Positions 18,002 to 26,167 of a stretch of 36,272 nt of DNA are shown here, piece by piece; the stretch's first letter is position 1, and each line of letters starts with the position of its first letter. Position numbers and translations under genes: made by a program. A model generated the notes under the pieces. That model was given only the letters and a program-made list of their open reading frames with translations. It was not told the origin of the DNA and did not search any database. Origin of the DNA: Helicobacter sp. 11-8110 (lineage in GTDB: Bacteria; Campylobacterota; Campylobacteria; Campylobacterales; Helicobacteraceae); contig NZ_NHYL01000012.1 in assembly GCF_003288905.1 (NCBI RefSeq), forward strand, positions 1 through 36,272, in the 5' to 3' direction.

Positions 18002-18907
18002 TTAATCCTTTCTAGCTCCAGCAGTGAATTTCACATAGACTGATAGCCCAGCAAGTAGTAGCGTTACCCCAACAATCAGATACACCGCATAGATAAGTTT
18101 TTCAGGCTCAATAATAGTGAATTTAAAAACTAGCATCAAGGCTTCAATGGCTAGAGCAATCACAATAGACCCCAAAAAGCGCGTCATTGTTTTATGCACC
18201 ATTTTAGAATCTTGAGATTTTTGTCTTCCAAGCACTTCTTCTTCAAAGATTGCTCGAACTAAATCAAAAATAGCCAAAGAAAGAGTGATGAGAATCGTGG
18301 CTTCAAAAATATCCTTAATATCTAGACTATTAAATCTCTCCAATGCTTCCCACATGCTAATGCCACCTTTTACAAGCAGGAGCATACACACAAGAAGCAA
18401 GGATAAAGCCATTATAAAGTAAATCGCTTTTCCAATTCCAAAGGATAGCCCAAACAAAGGCGTGGTGCGCACAAGCTCTAGGCTTTTTTCCAAGCGCACA
18501 TCCATACAAACGACATACGCAAGATTGCCATTGGTATCATAGAGAGGATAGGCAACCGTGATGACGAGATTCCCACTTGCAAGAGAGGGATAAGGGTCGG
18601 TTAGAATGCACTTTTTCTCACGCACAGCGCGGTAAAAGTAGGCGCGTTCATTGTGGTTTTCTCCCTTTTTGCACTCAATCTTAGAATCCCTAGAGATTCC
18701 ATCAAGCACAATCGTTCCGCTAGAATCCAACACATAAATTAACTCAAAGATTCCAACTTCTTTTTCTATTTTTTGAATACCATCTACAATTTTGTTTAAC
18801 TCAATGTGTGGCAAATGATTCTTGATATTGCGCTGCATTAAAAAACACAAGTATGCGCGGATTTCATAGCGCATTTCACTAAAATGTGTAATGTCTTTAG
18901 AGAGCAT
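18002..18907 (-). CDS. Membrane protein with extracytoplasmic PDC/Cache sensor-like domain and multi-helix C-terminus
   Basis: A 301-residue protein. Residues about 1-145 resemble a PDC/Cache sensor: ELIYVLDSSGTIVLDG, ERAYFYRAVREKKCILTDPYPS and VVCMDVRLEKSLEL. Four hydrophobic helices follow at about 160-180, 205-225, 245-265 and 272-292, a pattern that recalls PsiE-type membrane domains. There is no HAMP, kinase, cyclase or methyl-accepting domain, so the output is unknown. Unusually, no membrane helix precedes the sensor domain. RBS AAGGA precedes ATG 18907. It is probably co-transcribed with hisH. Confidence 0.78.
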   Translation of the reverse strand: MLSKDITHFSEMRYEIRAYLCFLMQRNIKNHLPHIELNKIVDGIQKIEKEVGIFELIYVLDSSGTIVLDGISRDSKIECKKGENHNERAYFYRAVREKKCILTDPYPSLASGNLVITVAYPLYDTNGNLAYVVCMDVRLEKSLELVRTTPLFGLSFGIGKAIYFIMALSLLLVCMLLLVKGGISMWEALERFNSLDIKDIFEATILITLSLAIFDLVRAIFEEEVLGRQKSQDSKMVHKTMTRFLGSIVIALAIEALMLVFKFTIIEPEKLIYAVYLIVGVTLLLAGLSVYVKFTAGARKD

Positions 18908-18993
18908 TTTAGATTCCTTATTTTATTTTGCGTAATTGTAGCAAAACTAGATAAACCTTTAATAAATGGATTTGTGTTTGTGTTTGGTTTTCT

Positions 18994-19129
18994 GTCATTG
19001 CGAGGAGCAACGCGACGAAGCAATCTATAAGCTAAATCTTGCCTTTAAATTCGCGATTCCATTGCAAAATCCCCTTTTGTGTTAAAATTATGGATTGCCG
19101 CACTCCGCTTCGCTTCGTTCGCAATGACG
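18994..19129. repeat. REP-like inverted doublet, left flank of the island
   Basis: A unit starting GTCATTGCGAGGAGC and ending GAAGCAATCTATAA (18994-19030) is followed by a spacer of about 60 bp and an inverted unit (19092-19129, ending GCAATGAC). The inner ends GCAATCTATAA and TTATGGATTGC also pair, so the whole element can fold. The spacer (GATTCCATTGCAAAA, then TTAAAATTATGG) is shared with the right copy at 22179. It lies in the 413-bp gap between the Cache gene and the exported-protein gene. Confidence 0.75.
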
Positions 19130-19170
19130 AAACAATCTACAATCTTATAAACCGAAACACTTACCACCTC

Positions 19171-19204
19171 GTCATTGCGAGGCATAGCCGAAGCAATCCA
19201 TAAT
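19171..19204. repeat. Single REP-like unit
   Basis: A third unit of the same family, GTCATTGCGAGGC through GAAGCAATCCATAATC, lies just downstream of the left doublet. A separate 8-bp inverted repeat (GATTCCAC/GTGGAATC, 19218-19235) follows before the promoter of the island. Confidence 0.7.
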
Positions 19205-19261
19205 CTCGCAAAAAGTAGATTCCACAAGTGGAATCCCACAACAATAAATGTAAAATTTATC

Positions 19262-19291
19262 TTAACTTTTCTTGAAAAATTCCGATATAAT
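19262..19291 (+). promoter_or_regulatory. Sigma-70-like promoter of the two-gene island
   Basis: TTAACT (19262-19267) and TATAAT (19286-19291) are separated by 18 bp, and the ATG is 29 nt past the -10. It is one of the best-formed promoters in the window. It lies between the REP-like units and the first island gene. Confidence 0.65.
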
Positions 19292-19320
19292 AAATAAGTT
19301 TTTTATAAAAGTAGAAGGAA

Positions 19321-20514
19321 ATGTTGAAAAAATCGTTGTTTGGATTTGTTCTTTTTGGGGCTTTAGGCACATTACTTTTCGCACAAACACAACCCAAAGT
19401 GCAAATTGGTGAAGCCCTAAGCGGAAAAGAAGCAAAGGAAATGTTACAAAACTTCCCAAAGGAAGTAAAATCTGCAATTAAGATTCCTCAAAAACAAACA
19501 AAGGTAGTTAAGGGTGCAAGAGGTGGAACTTATCCTTATAATAACGATGTTGTGCCACCTTTTAACCCCTCTACCGATTCGCTTGTTGCACTCAAAGATA
19601 GTGCGGGTAATGTCATTTTGTACATAACTTATACCACAGATAAACCATTCGCGGAAGTTGGAAATATTCTTGCCATAGATTCTAGCAGACTTGATAGCCC
19701 AAAAGATTATGCGGTGCAAAAGTGGAATCCTGACAAGAAAGAGCTCTATACAGAATATGTGAATGCTAGAACTTATTATAATGGCGGGAGAAATGCCACA
19801 GATAAATATCCTGAATGGGGTATGCCCTATTCTAATAGCTTTGGAATGTGGATAAAACTTGGCGGATACTTCTCTGAAGCCATTTCGTTATTTAACAGAA
19901 ATGAAATATATAAGCAAGACGACCCAGCTTGGGAATATCAGTATTTTAATTTTGAACTATTGCCCTCTGGTTTGCTTTCTGTTACCACAAAGTATTCTGA
20001 TTATTCTACGGAACGCATTATCACAACAAAGCCGATTCCTCTTAACAAATGGGTATATATTCAAGCAATAGAAAAAGTGTTAGATTATCAAATTGGTTGG
20101 AAAGCAGAAGATGGAAGCGATGAAGAATTAGTCCAAAAAACTTTTGGGAATCAGACAATTAAATTTTCAAAAGATGTTTCTTATCAGAGATATTTTAGTG
20201 CAGATGATTTAATGCGATATTTAGAAAATGACGAAACAAGATTCTATATTAACGCTAAAGAGCTTTTTTATAATCCCATTGTAGGAATGTTTGAACTTAT
20301 GAGCAATTATAATGCAAAAGAGAAGCTAATCTATTCCACAGGTGGGCAGGTAACTTATGGTATTAATACCCTAATCCAAGAATCTTACATAGTCTTAACA
20401 GGTGGCACTTCCTCTATTTTAACTCTACAAGATATAGATATTTACTATGACCCACAAACACTAAATATACTTTTGATTGATTGGCGAGTTAATAGACAAG
20501 GAGCTGGGCAATGA
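19321..20514 (+). CDS. Exported protein of unknown function, first gene of the repeat-flanked island
   Basis: A 397-residue protein with a clear Sec signal peptide (MLKKSLFGFVLFGALGTLLF, likely cut near AQ at 21-22). The mature part is rich in Tyr, Asn, Asp and Trp. It has short beta-like stretches, for example NVILYITYTTDKPF and FGMWIKLGGYF, and a long central acidic region. There is no membrane helix after the signal and no lipobox. GAAGGA lies just before ATG 19321. The stop overlaps the next gene's start by 4 nt (ATGA), so the two are translationally coupled. I do not recognise the family; a periplasmic or surface location is inferred. Confidence 0.85.
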   Translation: MLKKSLFGFVLFGALGTLLFAQTQPKVQIGEALSGKEAKEMLQNFPKEVKSAIKIPQKQTKVVKGARGGTYPYNNDVVPPFNPSTDSLVALKDSAGNVILYITYTTDKPFAEVGNILAIDSSRLDSPKDYAVQKWNPDKKELYTEYVNARTYYNGGRNATDKYPEWGMPYSNSFGMWIKLGGYFSEAISLFNRNEIYKQDDPAWEYQYFNFELLPSGLLSVTTKYSDYSTERIITTKPIPLNKWVYIQAIEKVLDYQIGWKAEDGSDEELVQKTFGNQTIKFSKDVSYQRYFSADDLMRYLENDETRFYINAKELFYNPIVGMFELMSNYNAKEKLIYSTGGQVTYGINTLIQESYIVLTGGTSSILTLQDIDIYYDPQTLNILLIDWRVNRQGAGQ

Positions 20515-22157
20515 ATATCAACAATCCAATGCATATTAAACCCAAATTGGTTTCAAACAATTTGGGCACACTAGAGACTAATGGCAACTTCAAGCTAACA
20601 GAGGAAACAATCAAGGAATCCCAAGAACAAGCAAGAATAGCAAAAGAACAAGAGCGCATAAGACAAGCACGAGAAAGCACTAGAGCTAGGGTATTAAATG
20701 TTTTAGGCTCAAACTCCATTCAATCCTTTGGACTTAAGAGTTCAAACTCAAGCTTAAATGGAGACAAGCTAAACTACTTCACCCCTAGCTTCTACTCTCA
20801 CTCTATCTCTTATGATGAGTTTGGTAGAACCAATTTTGATAATGCTTACCGCTGGAGCGGAGCAAATGGTGGCGGAGATATGCTTAATGCCGCTGGAAAG
20901 TCTCAATACCTCAATACGCCTGTGGGAGAAATGCAGGTTTTCTTAGACTTAGATGATGATAATGACCAATATGGAGTGGGGAGCATAGAATATATGGGGC
21001 AGCTCATTAACCTAGATGATAATCAAGATGGATTCTTGGATTCTAGCGATGAGTTTTTTAGTAAGCTAAAGCTAAAGGGTTACAACTCTAAGGGCGAGGA
21101 AATTATCTTAAAATTTAGCGATGTTTATAACTCTCTTGATTTGACGAAATTTGTCAATACGCAAAGAGATGTAGAGGAGAATATCAAGAAATATGGCTAC
21201 AATAAAGGAAACTTAGAAAGTGGCACAAGCCTCTTTCGCCCAGAGGAAAGCTATAAAAAGCTCAATGACACGCAAAAAGACCAAATTAGAAAAATGTTTG
21301 CAGAAAATGCCGATGAAAGCGGTTGGATAGATTTAACAAAAACCTATAAAGACGAATACCGCCTAGAGAGGCTAACCTTTGAAAAACTCTTAAAAAACCT
21401 AGATTTTGCATATTCTAAGACGGATTTAAACGGCGGATTGAAGCTAGAGCGACTTAGATTTAGTGGATATGACGGCAGAGACGATAGAAAATATGGGAAG
21501 CAGGAGAGCTATTTAGCAGGTTTGCAGAATCGCTTTAACAAAATGTATCACGATTATTACAATAATGAAGAAGCCGATAAACTAGCAATCCGCAGAGAAT
21601 TTCAGGCAATCACAGGTTTGAAGTTTAGCGAGGCAAATTTTAGAGAGTTTTACAATGGGTTAAATAGCTCCTCTACTGCTATGAAGTATGCAAGTGCGCT
21701 TAAGAGTGTGGATTCTGTTGTGGCAATGAGGTTAGACGATAATGGAATGATGACATTGAAGTTTGATTCAGGCAGAACGATGCGGTTAAGCCTTGATGAG
21801 CTATATACTAGCAATGGAGACTTTAACGACTTAACAGAGAGAAGCGAGAGAGCAAGTGCGTTTAGCGAGGCTATGAGCTTTGATGAAGAGGATTTAAACA
21901 AGCTAGACTTCAACAAAATAGGCGCAGACATAAATATGAATGGTTCTATTACCTCTCTAGCGGAACTTGGAGTGGAACTTATCCGCAAATTAAGCTTCCA
22001 AAATGGTCGCTCCGCCTTTATCCTAACAACAGGAGATGGCAAGGAACTCGTAGCAAATGCGCTGCATAAGATACAAAATGTGGAGAATATGATAAGATTC
22101 TCGGAACTAGAGGAGAAAGATAAGCTAAGAGGAAGCAAGTTTGAAATGGAAATGTAG
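20511..22157 (+). CDS. Large EF-hand-like calcium-binding protein of unknown function, second gene of the island
   Basis: A 548-residue soluble protein without signal peptide or membrane helix. The N-terminal 60 residues include a charged helix (about 30-62). An EF-hand-like loop, DDNQDGFLDSSD (169-180), has Asp/Asn at positions 1, 3, 5, 9 and 12 and Gly at 6, followed by a helix EFFSKLKLKG. A DxDxD stretch (DDDND, 148-152), a loop at 303-313 and DINMNGSIT (473-481) are further candidates. Start ATG 20511 lies inside the previous gene's stop. It may act with the exported partner, or leave the cell by a non-Sec route, but no function can be assigned. Confidence 0.85.
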   Translation: MNINNPMHIKPKLVSNNLGTLETNGNFKLTEETIKESQEQARIAKEQERIRQARESTRARVLNVLGSNSIQSFGLKSSNSSLNGDKLNYFTPSFYSHSISYDEFGRTNFDNAYRWSGANGGGDMLNAAGKSQYLNTPVGEMQVFLDLDDDNDQYGVGSIEYMGQLINLDDNQDGFLDSSDEFFSKLKLKGYNSKGEEIILKFSDVYNSLDLTKFVNTQRDVEENIKKYGYNKGNLESGTSLFRPEESYKKLNDTQKDQIRKMFAENADESGWIDLTKTYKDEYRLERLTFEKLLKNLDFAYSKTDLNGGLKLERLRFSGYDGRDDRKYGKQESYLAGLQNRFNKMYHDYYNNEEADKLAIRREFQAITGLKFSEANFREFYNGLNSSSTAMKYASALKSVDSVVAMRLDDNGMMTLKFDSGRTMRLSLDELYTSNGDFNDLTERSERASAFSEAMSFDEEDLNKLDFNKIGADINMNGSITSLAELGVELIRKLSFQNGRSAFILTTGDGKELVANALHKIQNVENMIRFSELEEKDKLRGSKFEMEM

Positions 22158-22178
22158 GGAGGTTGCGTTTGCCACCGC

Positions 22179-22302
22179 GTCATTGCGATAGCAGAATCGT
22201 GGCAATCTATAATCTTGCATATTTGAGAGATTCCATTGCAAAAGTTTTCTTTATGCTAAATTATAGGTTGCCACGAATCGCGTTGCAATTCTAGCAATGG
22301 CA
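22179..22302. repeat. REP-like inverted doublet, right flank of the island
   Basis: A unit starting GTCATTGCGATAGC and ending GGCAATCTATAATC is followed by a spacer with GATTCCATTGCAAAA and GCTAAATTATAGG, then an inverted unit beginning GGTTGCCACGAATCG. It matches the left doublet (18994-19129) in order and orientation, with substitutions. It lies between the island and the 3' end of the exonuclease gene; nothing else is evident in this 251-bp gap. Confidence 0.7.
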
Positions 22303-22408
22303 AAAGATAGTTGGTGTGCCACGATTCTATATAGAATCTCACAACTACAAAAAGTCAGAATTACAAGTGTGCGCCAACATTTTACAATCAAGGTTGAATC
22401 CCAACGTC

Positions 22409-23239
22409 TTAAGCTCCAAGCGATTCCAAGATTCCATTCACAGCCTCGCAAAATACGCCATAATACGCACTCTCTTGTGGCAACTTTTCTTTAACGCCCA
22501 TTAGGATTCCGCAATAATCCTCTTGTGTTAAATTGCCCTTTAAAAGCTCGTAATTTAGGTATAAACCATAGGTGTTTAACACATCGCTTTGGCAATATTC
22601 ATCAATTTTTTCATATTCCTCTTGATAATAAAGCTCTAGCACCATATCTCCGTGAATATCATACTTTCCTGGGAATCCCATAAGGTTTGCAAGCACATCA
22701 AGTTTTAATCCACGCACACTTCCAAAATTTCCCAATACATCAAGCAAATCGGTATGAAATTTTTCACTATACCTTTGGCGGTAGTTTTCCCACTTGTTTT
22801 TATTGTATTGAAGATTGTCTGTTTCAAAATATGCATTGGCTTGAAGTTTGTATTTCATCGCCCTAAGTAATAGCATTGGCAAGTCAAATCCCCTTCCATT
22901 AAAGCTTACTAGTTTGGGCTGATGTTTGTTTAAATAATCTAAAAAAGCTTGTATGAGCGATTTTTCTCTTTCTTCTTTGGTGTTGCCTATGGCTTTGAAG
23001 TTTCCTACCTTTTTAAAATAACCATATTCATCGCAAAAAATGGCAGCAATAGAAACGACTTGGTGGTAGCAAATGGGTAAAAATTCACTCCCACTATTTT
23101 CCTTTTGAATCTCCATTGCTTTTTTGCTAATGGCTAGTTCATTAGAAAAATCCAAGTTAAGTGATTCAAACTCTTTTTTAAAACCTTGCTTTATAAGTGC
23201 AGTATCAGGAATTGTTTCACAGTCAAATACCATTACCAT
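22409..23239 (-). CDS. Predicted 3'-5' exonuclease of the DEDD superfamily (PolB-like)
   Basis: A 276-residue protein with motif I VFDCETIPD (D6, E8), motif II LVSFNGRGFDLPML with Asp about 119, and motif III HGDMVLELYYQ...YCQSDVLNTYGLY with a Tyr and Asp. This is the pattern of DEDDy exonucleases related to the proofreading domain of family B polymerases. It is a stand-alone domain without polymerase. RBS AAAGG precedes ATG 23239. It is divergent from pdxJ. Confidence 0.85.
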   Translation of the reverse strand: MVMVFDCETIPDTALIKQGFKKEFESLNLDFSNELAISKKAMEIQKENSGSEFLPICYHQVVSIAAIFCDEYGYFKKVGNFKAIGNTKEEREKSLIQAFLDYLNKHQPKLVSFNGRGFDLPMLLLRAMKYKLQANAYFETDNLQYNKNKWENYRQRYSEKFHTDLLDVLGNFGSVRGLKLDVLANLMGFPGKYDIHGDMVLELYYQEEYEKIDEYCQSDVLNTYGLYLNYELLKGNLTQEDYCGILMGVKEKLPQESAYYGVFCEAVNGILESLGA

Positions 23240-23312
23240 AGCAAACCTTTGTGATAAATTTTAAAGTTATTTTAGTTAAAATCCTATCAATTTGACATAA
23301 AAAGGAGTGAAA

Positions 23313-24104
23313 ATGCTACTTGGAGTAAATATTGATCACATTGCTACTTTAAGAGAAGCACGAAAAATCAATGATCCAGATCCTTTGGAAGCGATTTTTA
23401 TCGCAAAGAGAGCAGGGGCAGATCAAATCACGATGCATTTAAGGGAAGATAGGCGTCATATGCATGATGAAGACATTTTGCGGATAGCACAATCTTCGTT
23501 TTTACCTATTAATATTGAGTCATCAATTAATCCTGCTATTATTGAATTTCTTTTAAAAATTGCTCCACATAGAATCACGCTTGTTCCAGAGAATAGAGAG
23601 GAAGTAACGACAGAGGGTGGGTTAAATGTTGTGGGGAATTTTGAGCGCATTTTGCAAATTACAAAAAGTTTTCAAGAAGTTGGCACGCAAGTTTCGCTTT
23701 TTATTGATTCTGAGGTAAGTCAAATTGAAGCCTCTAAGGAAGTGGGGGCAGAGATGATAGAGTTGCACACAGGGAGTTATGCGAATTTGCACTTAATGCT
23801 TTTTTCAAACTTACCTAAGATGAAAAATAGCATCAAAGAATTAGAATTGCCCAAAAAAGAGTTGCAAAATCTTTGGAAGCAGTCTTTGGATTCTCTTAAA
23901 AAAGGAGCAAAAAAGGCAAATGAGTTGGGCTTGGAGGTCGCAGCGGGGCACGGATTAAATTATGTCAATTTAAAGCCTATTTTGGAGATTCAAGAGATTG
24001 TGGAATTAAATATTGGACAGAGTATTATTGCAAGAGCAATTTTTGTTGGGCTAGAGAATGCTATTAGGGAATTAAAGGCTTTGTTGGCACAAAAAAGTCA
24101 ATAA
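23313..24104 (+). CDS. pdxJ: Pyridoxine 5'-phosphate synthase
   Basis: PdxJ condenses 1-deoxyxylulose 5-phosphate with 3-amino-1-hydroxyacetone phosphate to make pyridoxine phosphate. The 263 residues start MLLGVNIDHIATLREARKIN, and ADQITMHLREDRRHMHDED and GLEVAAGHGLNY are diagnostic. I use ATG 23313 because AAAGGAG ends 5 nt upstream; the in-frame GTG 23307 lies inside that ribosome site. pdxA, its usual partner, is not adjacent. Confidence 0.96.
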   Translation: MLLGVNIDHIATLREARKINDPDPLEAIFIAKRAGADQITMHLREDRRHMHDEDILRIAQSSFLPINIESSINPAIIEFLLKIAPHRITLVPENREEVTTEGGLNVVGNFERILQITKSFQEVGTQVSLFIDSEVSQIEASKEVGAEMIELHTGSYANLHLMLFSNLPKMKNSIKELELPKKELQNLWKQSLDSLKKGAKKANELGLEVAAGHGLNYVNLKPILEIQEIVELNIGQSIIARAIFVGLENAIRELKALLAQKSQ

Positions 24105-24275
24105 AAAGTGTTTTGCGCAACAATTAAAACAAAGAAAACAAAAAATTTGTAAATTTTTGTCAATTGTGGGCTTACTTTTATTTAAAATTTAGCAAAAAAT
24201 GATAATAATTGCACCTTACAAAGTGATAAGTAGGGGACAGATCCGAACAGACTTTGAAATTTCAAGGAGATAATA

Positions 24276-24596
24276 ATGAAAAAGTTATTTTTAGCATTTT
24301 TTGCATTAGCTAGTGTAGCATTTGCTGCTGAAGGTGCTGGTGAAATGTTGTTGTCTTATTCTGCAATTGCTGCAGGTATTGGATTAGGTATTGCTGCGCT
24401 TGGTGGTGCTATCGGTATGGGAAGCACAGCAGCTGCGACTATTTCTGGTATGGCTAGAAATCCTGGTGTGGGTGGTAAGCTTATGACAACAATGTTTATT
24501 GCATTAGCGATGATTGAAGCGCAAGTTATTTATACACTTGTTGTAGCTTTGATTCTTCTTTATGCTAACCCTTTTGCAGGAATACTAGGCTTATAA
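24276..24596 (+). CDS. atpE: ATP synthase F0 subunit c
   Basis: Subunit c forms the rotating ring of the ATP synthase. The 106 residues are two membrane helices joined by the polar loop ARNPG (60-64), and the ion-binding carboxylate is E81 (LAMIEAQVIYTL). An N-terminal hydrophobic leader of about 18 residues ending AFAAEG resembles a cleavable signal, as in other Campylobacterota c subunits. AAGGAG precedes the ATG. It is monocistronic: a strong hairpin follows 8 nt after the stop, then tRNA-Leu. Confidence 0.96.
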   Translation: MKKLFLAFFALASVAFAAEGAGEMLLSYSAIAAGIGLGIAALGGAIGMGSTAAATISGMARNPGVGGKLMTTMFIALAMIEAQVIYTLVVALILLYANPFAGILGL

Positions 24597-24604
24597 TAAC
24601 CCTT

Positions 24605-24634
24605 TTAAGATTCTAGTCTTGGCTAGAATCTTAA
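24605..24634 (+). terminator. Hairpin after atpE
   Basis: TTAAGATTCTAG and CTAGAATCTTAA form a perfect 12-bp stem with a 6-nt loop, followed by a short T-rich stretch (GCTTTTATT). It is a likely terminator for atpE, placed just before tRNA-Leu. Confidence 0.65.
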
Positions 24635-24643
24635 GCTTTTATT

Positions 24644-24727
24644 GCGCTGGTGGTGGAATGGTAGACACACCATCTTGAGGGGGTGGCGGGGCGACCCGTG
24701 CGAGTTCAAGTCTCGCCCAGCGCACCA
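24644..24727 (+). tRNA. tRNA-Leu (anticodon GAG)
   Basis: The acceptor stem GCGCTGG pairs with CCAGCGC, with A73 and an encoded CCA. The anticodon stem CCATC/GGTGG encloses loop TTGAGGG, giving anticodon GAG. The long variable arm (GGG/CCC stem) is the class II form expected for leucine. The T arm is GCGAG-TTCAAGT-CTCGC. The total of 84 nt fits. Confidence 0.93.
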
Positions 24728-24881
24728 TACTTCTAAAATTTCTTTTGTAAAATAATCTATTCTTCTATAAATGTAAAATTAAATTATTTGAATACTATAA
24801 AGTATCGTAATTTGTGTTGGTTGATATTTGATTTTATGCTACAATCTTGCAAAATATTTGTAAAATACTTAGGGGATAATA

Positions 24882-26012
24882 ATGTATGATGTTGTTTTGA
24901 ATTTAAATGAAAATTATGTGCCTTATGCAGCAGTGCTAATCGCTTCAATTATTCAAAATACCAATCAAGATTCCAAATTAGAAAATAAAGCCTATCATTT
25001 TCATCTTTTAATGGATTCTATTAGCCAAGAAAATAGAGATAATCTAGAGAATCTTGCCTTAGAGCTTTCAAAAATTTATCCTTGCACACTCGCTATTTAT
25101 ATTTTAGATGACCAACTCTTTAGAGAATACTCTATGCCTACACTTAATGGAAATTATTTGACTTATTATCGTTTAAAGATTGGCGCTGCTTTGCCATTAT
25201 CAATTAAGCGATGTGTTTATTTGGATGTAGATATGGTTGTTTTGGGCGATTTAAGAGAGCTATTTGAGGTGGATTTGCAAGGTAAAATTTGTGGGGTTGT
25301 AATGGAGCACCATTCTCAAAAGATTTTTAAGCCCAAAAATCAAGCTTATCAGCCCATAAATATTACAGGTAGTTATTTTAATGTCGGAATGTTGCTTATA
25401 GATTTGGATTTGTGGAGACAAGAAAATGTAGAAAATAAGGCTTTTGAGATTGGAAAAAATTATCGTTATTCCTTCCACGATCAAGATATATTAAACATAG
25501 TTTTATCTGGGAAAACTCATAAGGTTGGAATAGAATGGAATCTTATGGTTTGTGTTTATTATCGTGCGATTTGTAAAGATGAAAAAGGTAGAGATAAACT
25601 TCCTTATTATAGAAAAGACTTTAATGGTGCATTGCAAAATCCCAAAATCTTGCACTATTTCACACACACTAAACCTTGGAATAACGCTAAAATCTATTTG
25701 GATTATCATAATAAATTTTTAGATCAATATTGGTGGGATGTGGTGGAGCAAACCCCTATTTTTAAAGAGAAATTATTACCACTCAAGCCACAAGCAGATA
25801 GTGCCTTAGCTTTTCAATGTTTGATTGGATACAAGCTTTTAAGATATTATCAAAAAGGCTTATTTATTCTAATTCCATTTTATACTTATTTTCTTATTAA
25901 AAATAAAGATTCAATAGAGCAAGAAGAAATTCCACTAAAAGATTATAATTTAGCTAGAGATATAGGAAGAGTTGCTTTTAATGCTTATCATAAACGCAAA
26001 AAAGTAAATTAA
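24882..26012 (+). CDS. Glycosyltransferase family 8 protein (LPS/LOS sugar transferase type)
   Basis: A 376-residue GT8 protein. It has an N-terminal nucleotide-sugar fold (PYAAVLIASIIQNTN), the metal-binding DxD in RCVYLDVDMVVLGDL (D115-D117), NITGSYFNVGMLLIDLDLWR and the C-terminal HYFTHTKPWN. Such enzymes add glucose or galactose to the outer core of lipopolysaccharide in Gram-negatives. Donor and acceptor cannot be read from sequence. AGGGGAT precedes the ATG. It lies directly downstream of tRNA-Leu and is the only sugar-transfer gene nearby. Confidence 0.9.
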   Translation: MYDVVLNLNENYVPYAAVLIASIIQNTNQDSKLENKAYHFHLLMDSISQENRDNLENLALELSKIYPCTLAIYILDDQLFREYSMPTLNGNYLTYYRLKIGAALPLSIKRCVYLDVDMVVLGDLRELFEVDLQGKICGVVMEHHSQKIFKPKNQAYQPINITGSYFNVGMLLIDLDLWRQENVENKAFEIGKNYRYSFHDQDILNIVLSGKTHKVGIEWNLMVCVYYRAICKDEKGRDKLPYYRKDFNGALQNPKILHYFTHTKPWNNAKIYLDYHNKFLDQYWWDVVEQTPIFKEKLLPLKPQADSALAFQCLIGYKLLRYYQKGLFILIPFYTYFLIKNKDSIEQEEIPLKDYNLARDIGRVAFNAYHKRKKVN

Positions 26013-26134
26013 TTTCATTCCCTTTTAGAATGTTGCATATGATTAAAAACTTCAAAAAGAATCAAGCAAGGATTTTAGGCTAGGAGTATCGAATAAAATT
26101 TGATAATTTGTTGTGAAGCGATGTGCAAGGAATA

Positions 26135-26167
26135 AAATTAGAGAGAATCCAAGATTCTCTCTAATTT
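26135..26167. terminator. Bidirectional terminator between the GT8 gene and metK
   Basis: AAATTAGAGAGAATC and GATTCTCTCTAATTT form a perfect 15-bp stem with a 3-nt loop. T-rich stretches lie on both sides in the respective reading directions. It sits between the convergent GT8 gene and metK. Confidence 0.8.

Noticed and set aside
19045-19239. 64-codon minus-strand frame between the Cache gene and the island
   Set aside because: It is made of the REP-like repeats and their spacer, and is not conserved as protein.
21650-22183. 177-codon minus-strand frame opposite the EF-hand-like gene
   Set aside because: It is Ser/Leu-rich, antisense to a gene with a clear start, overlap and motifs; a shadow frame.
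24728-26134. Integrative element at tRNA-Leu
   Set aside because: No integrase, no phage genes and no duplicated tRNA end are visible.
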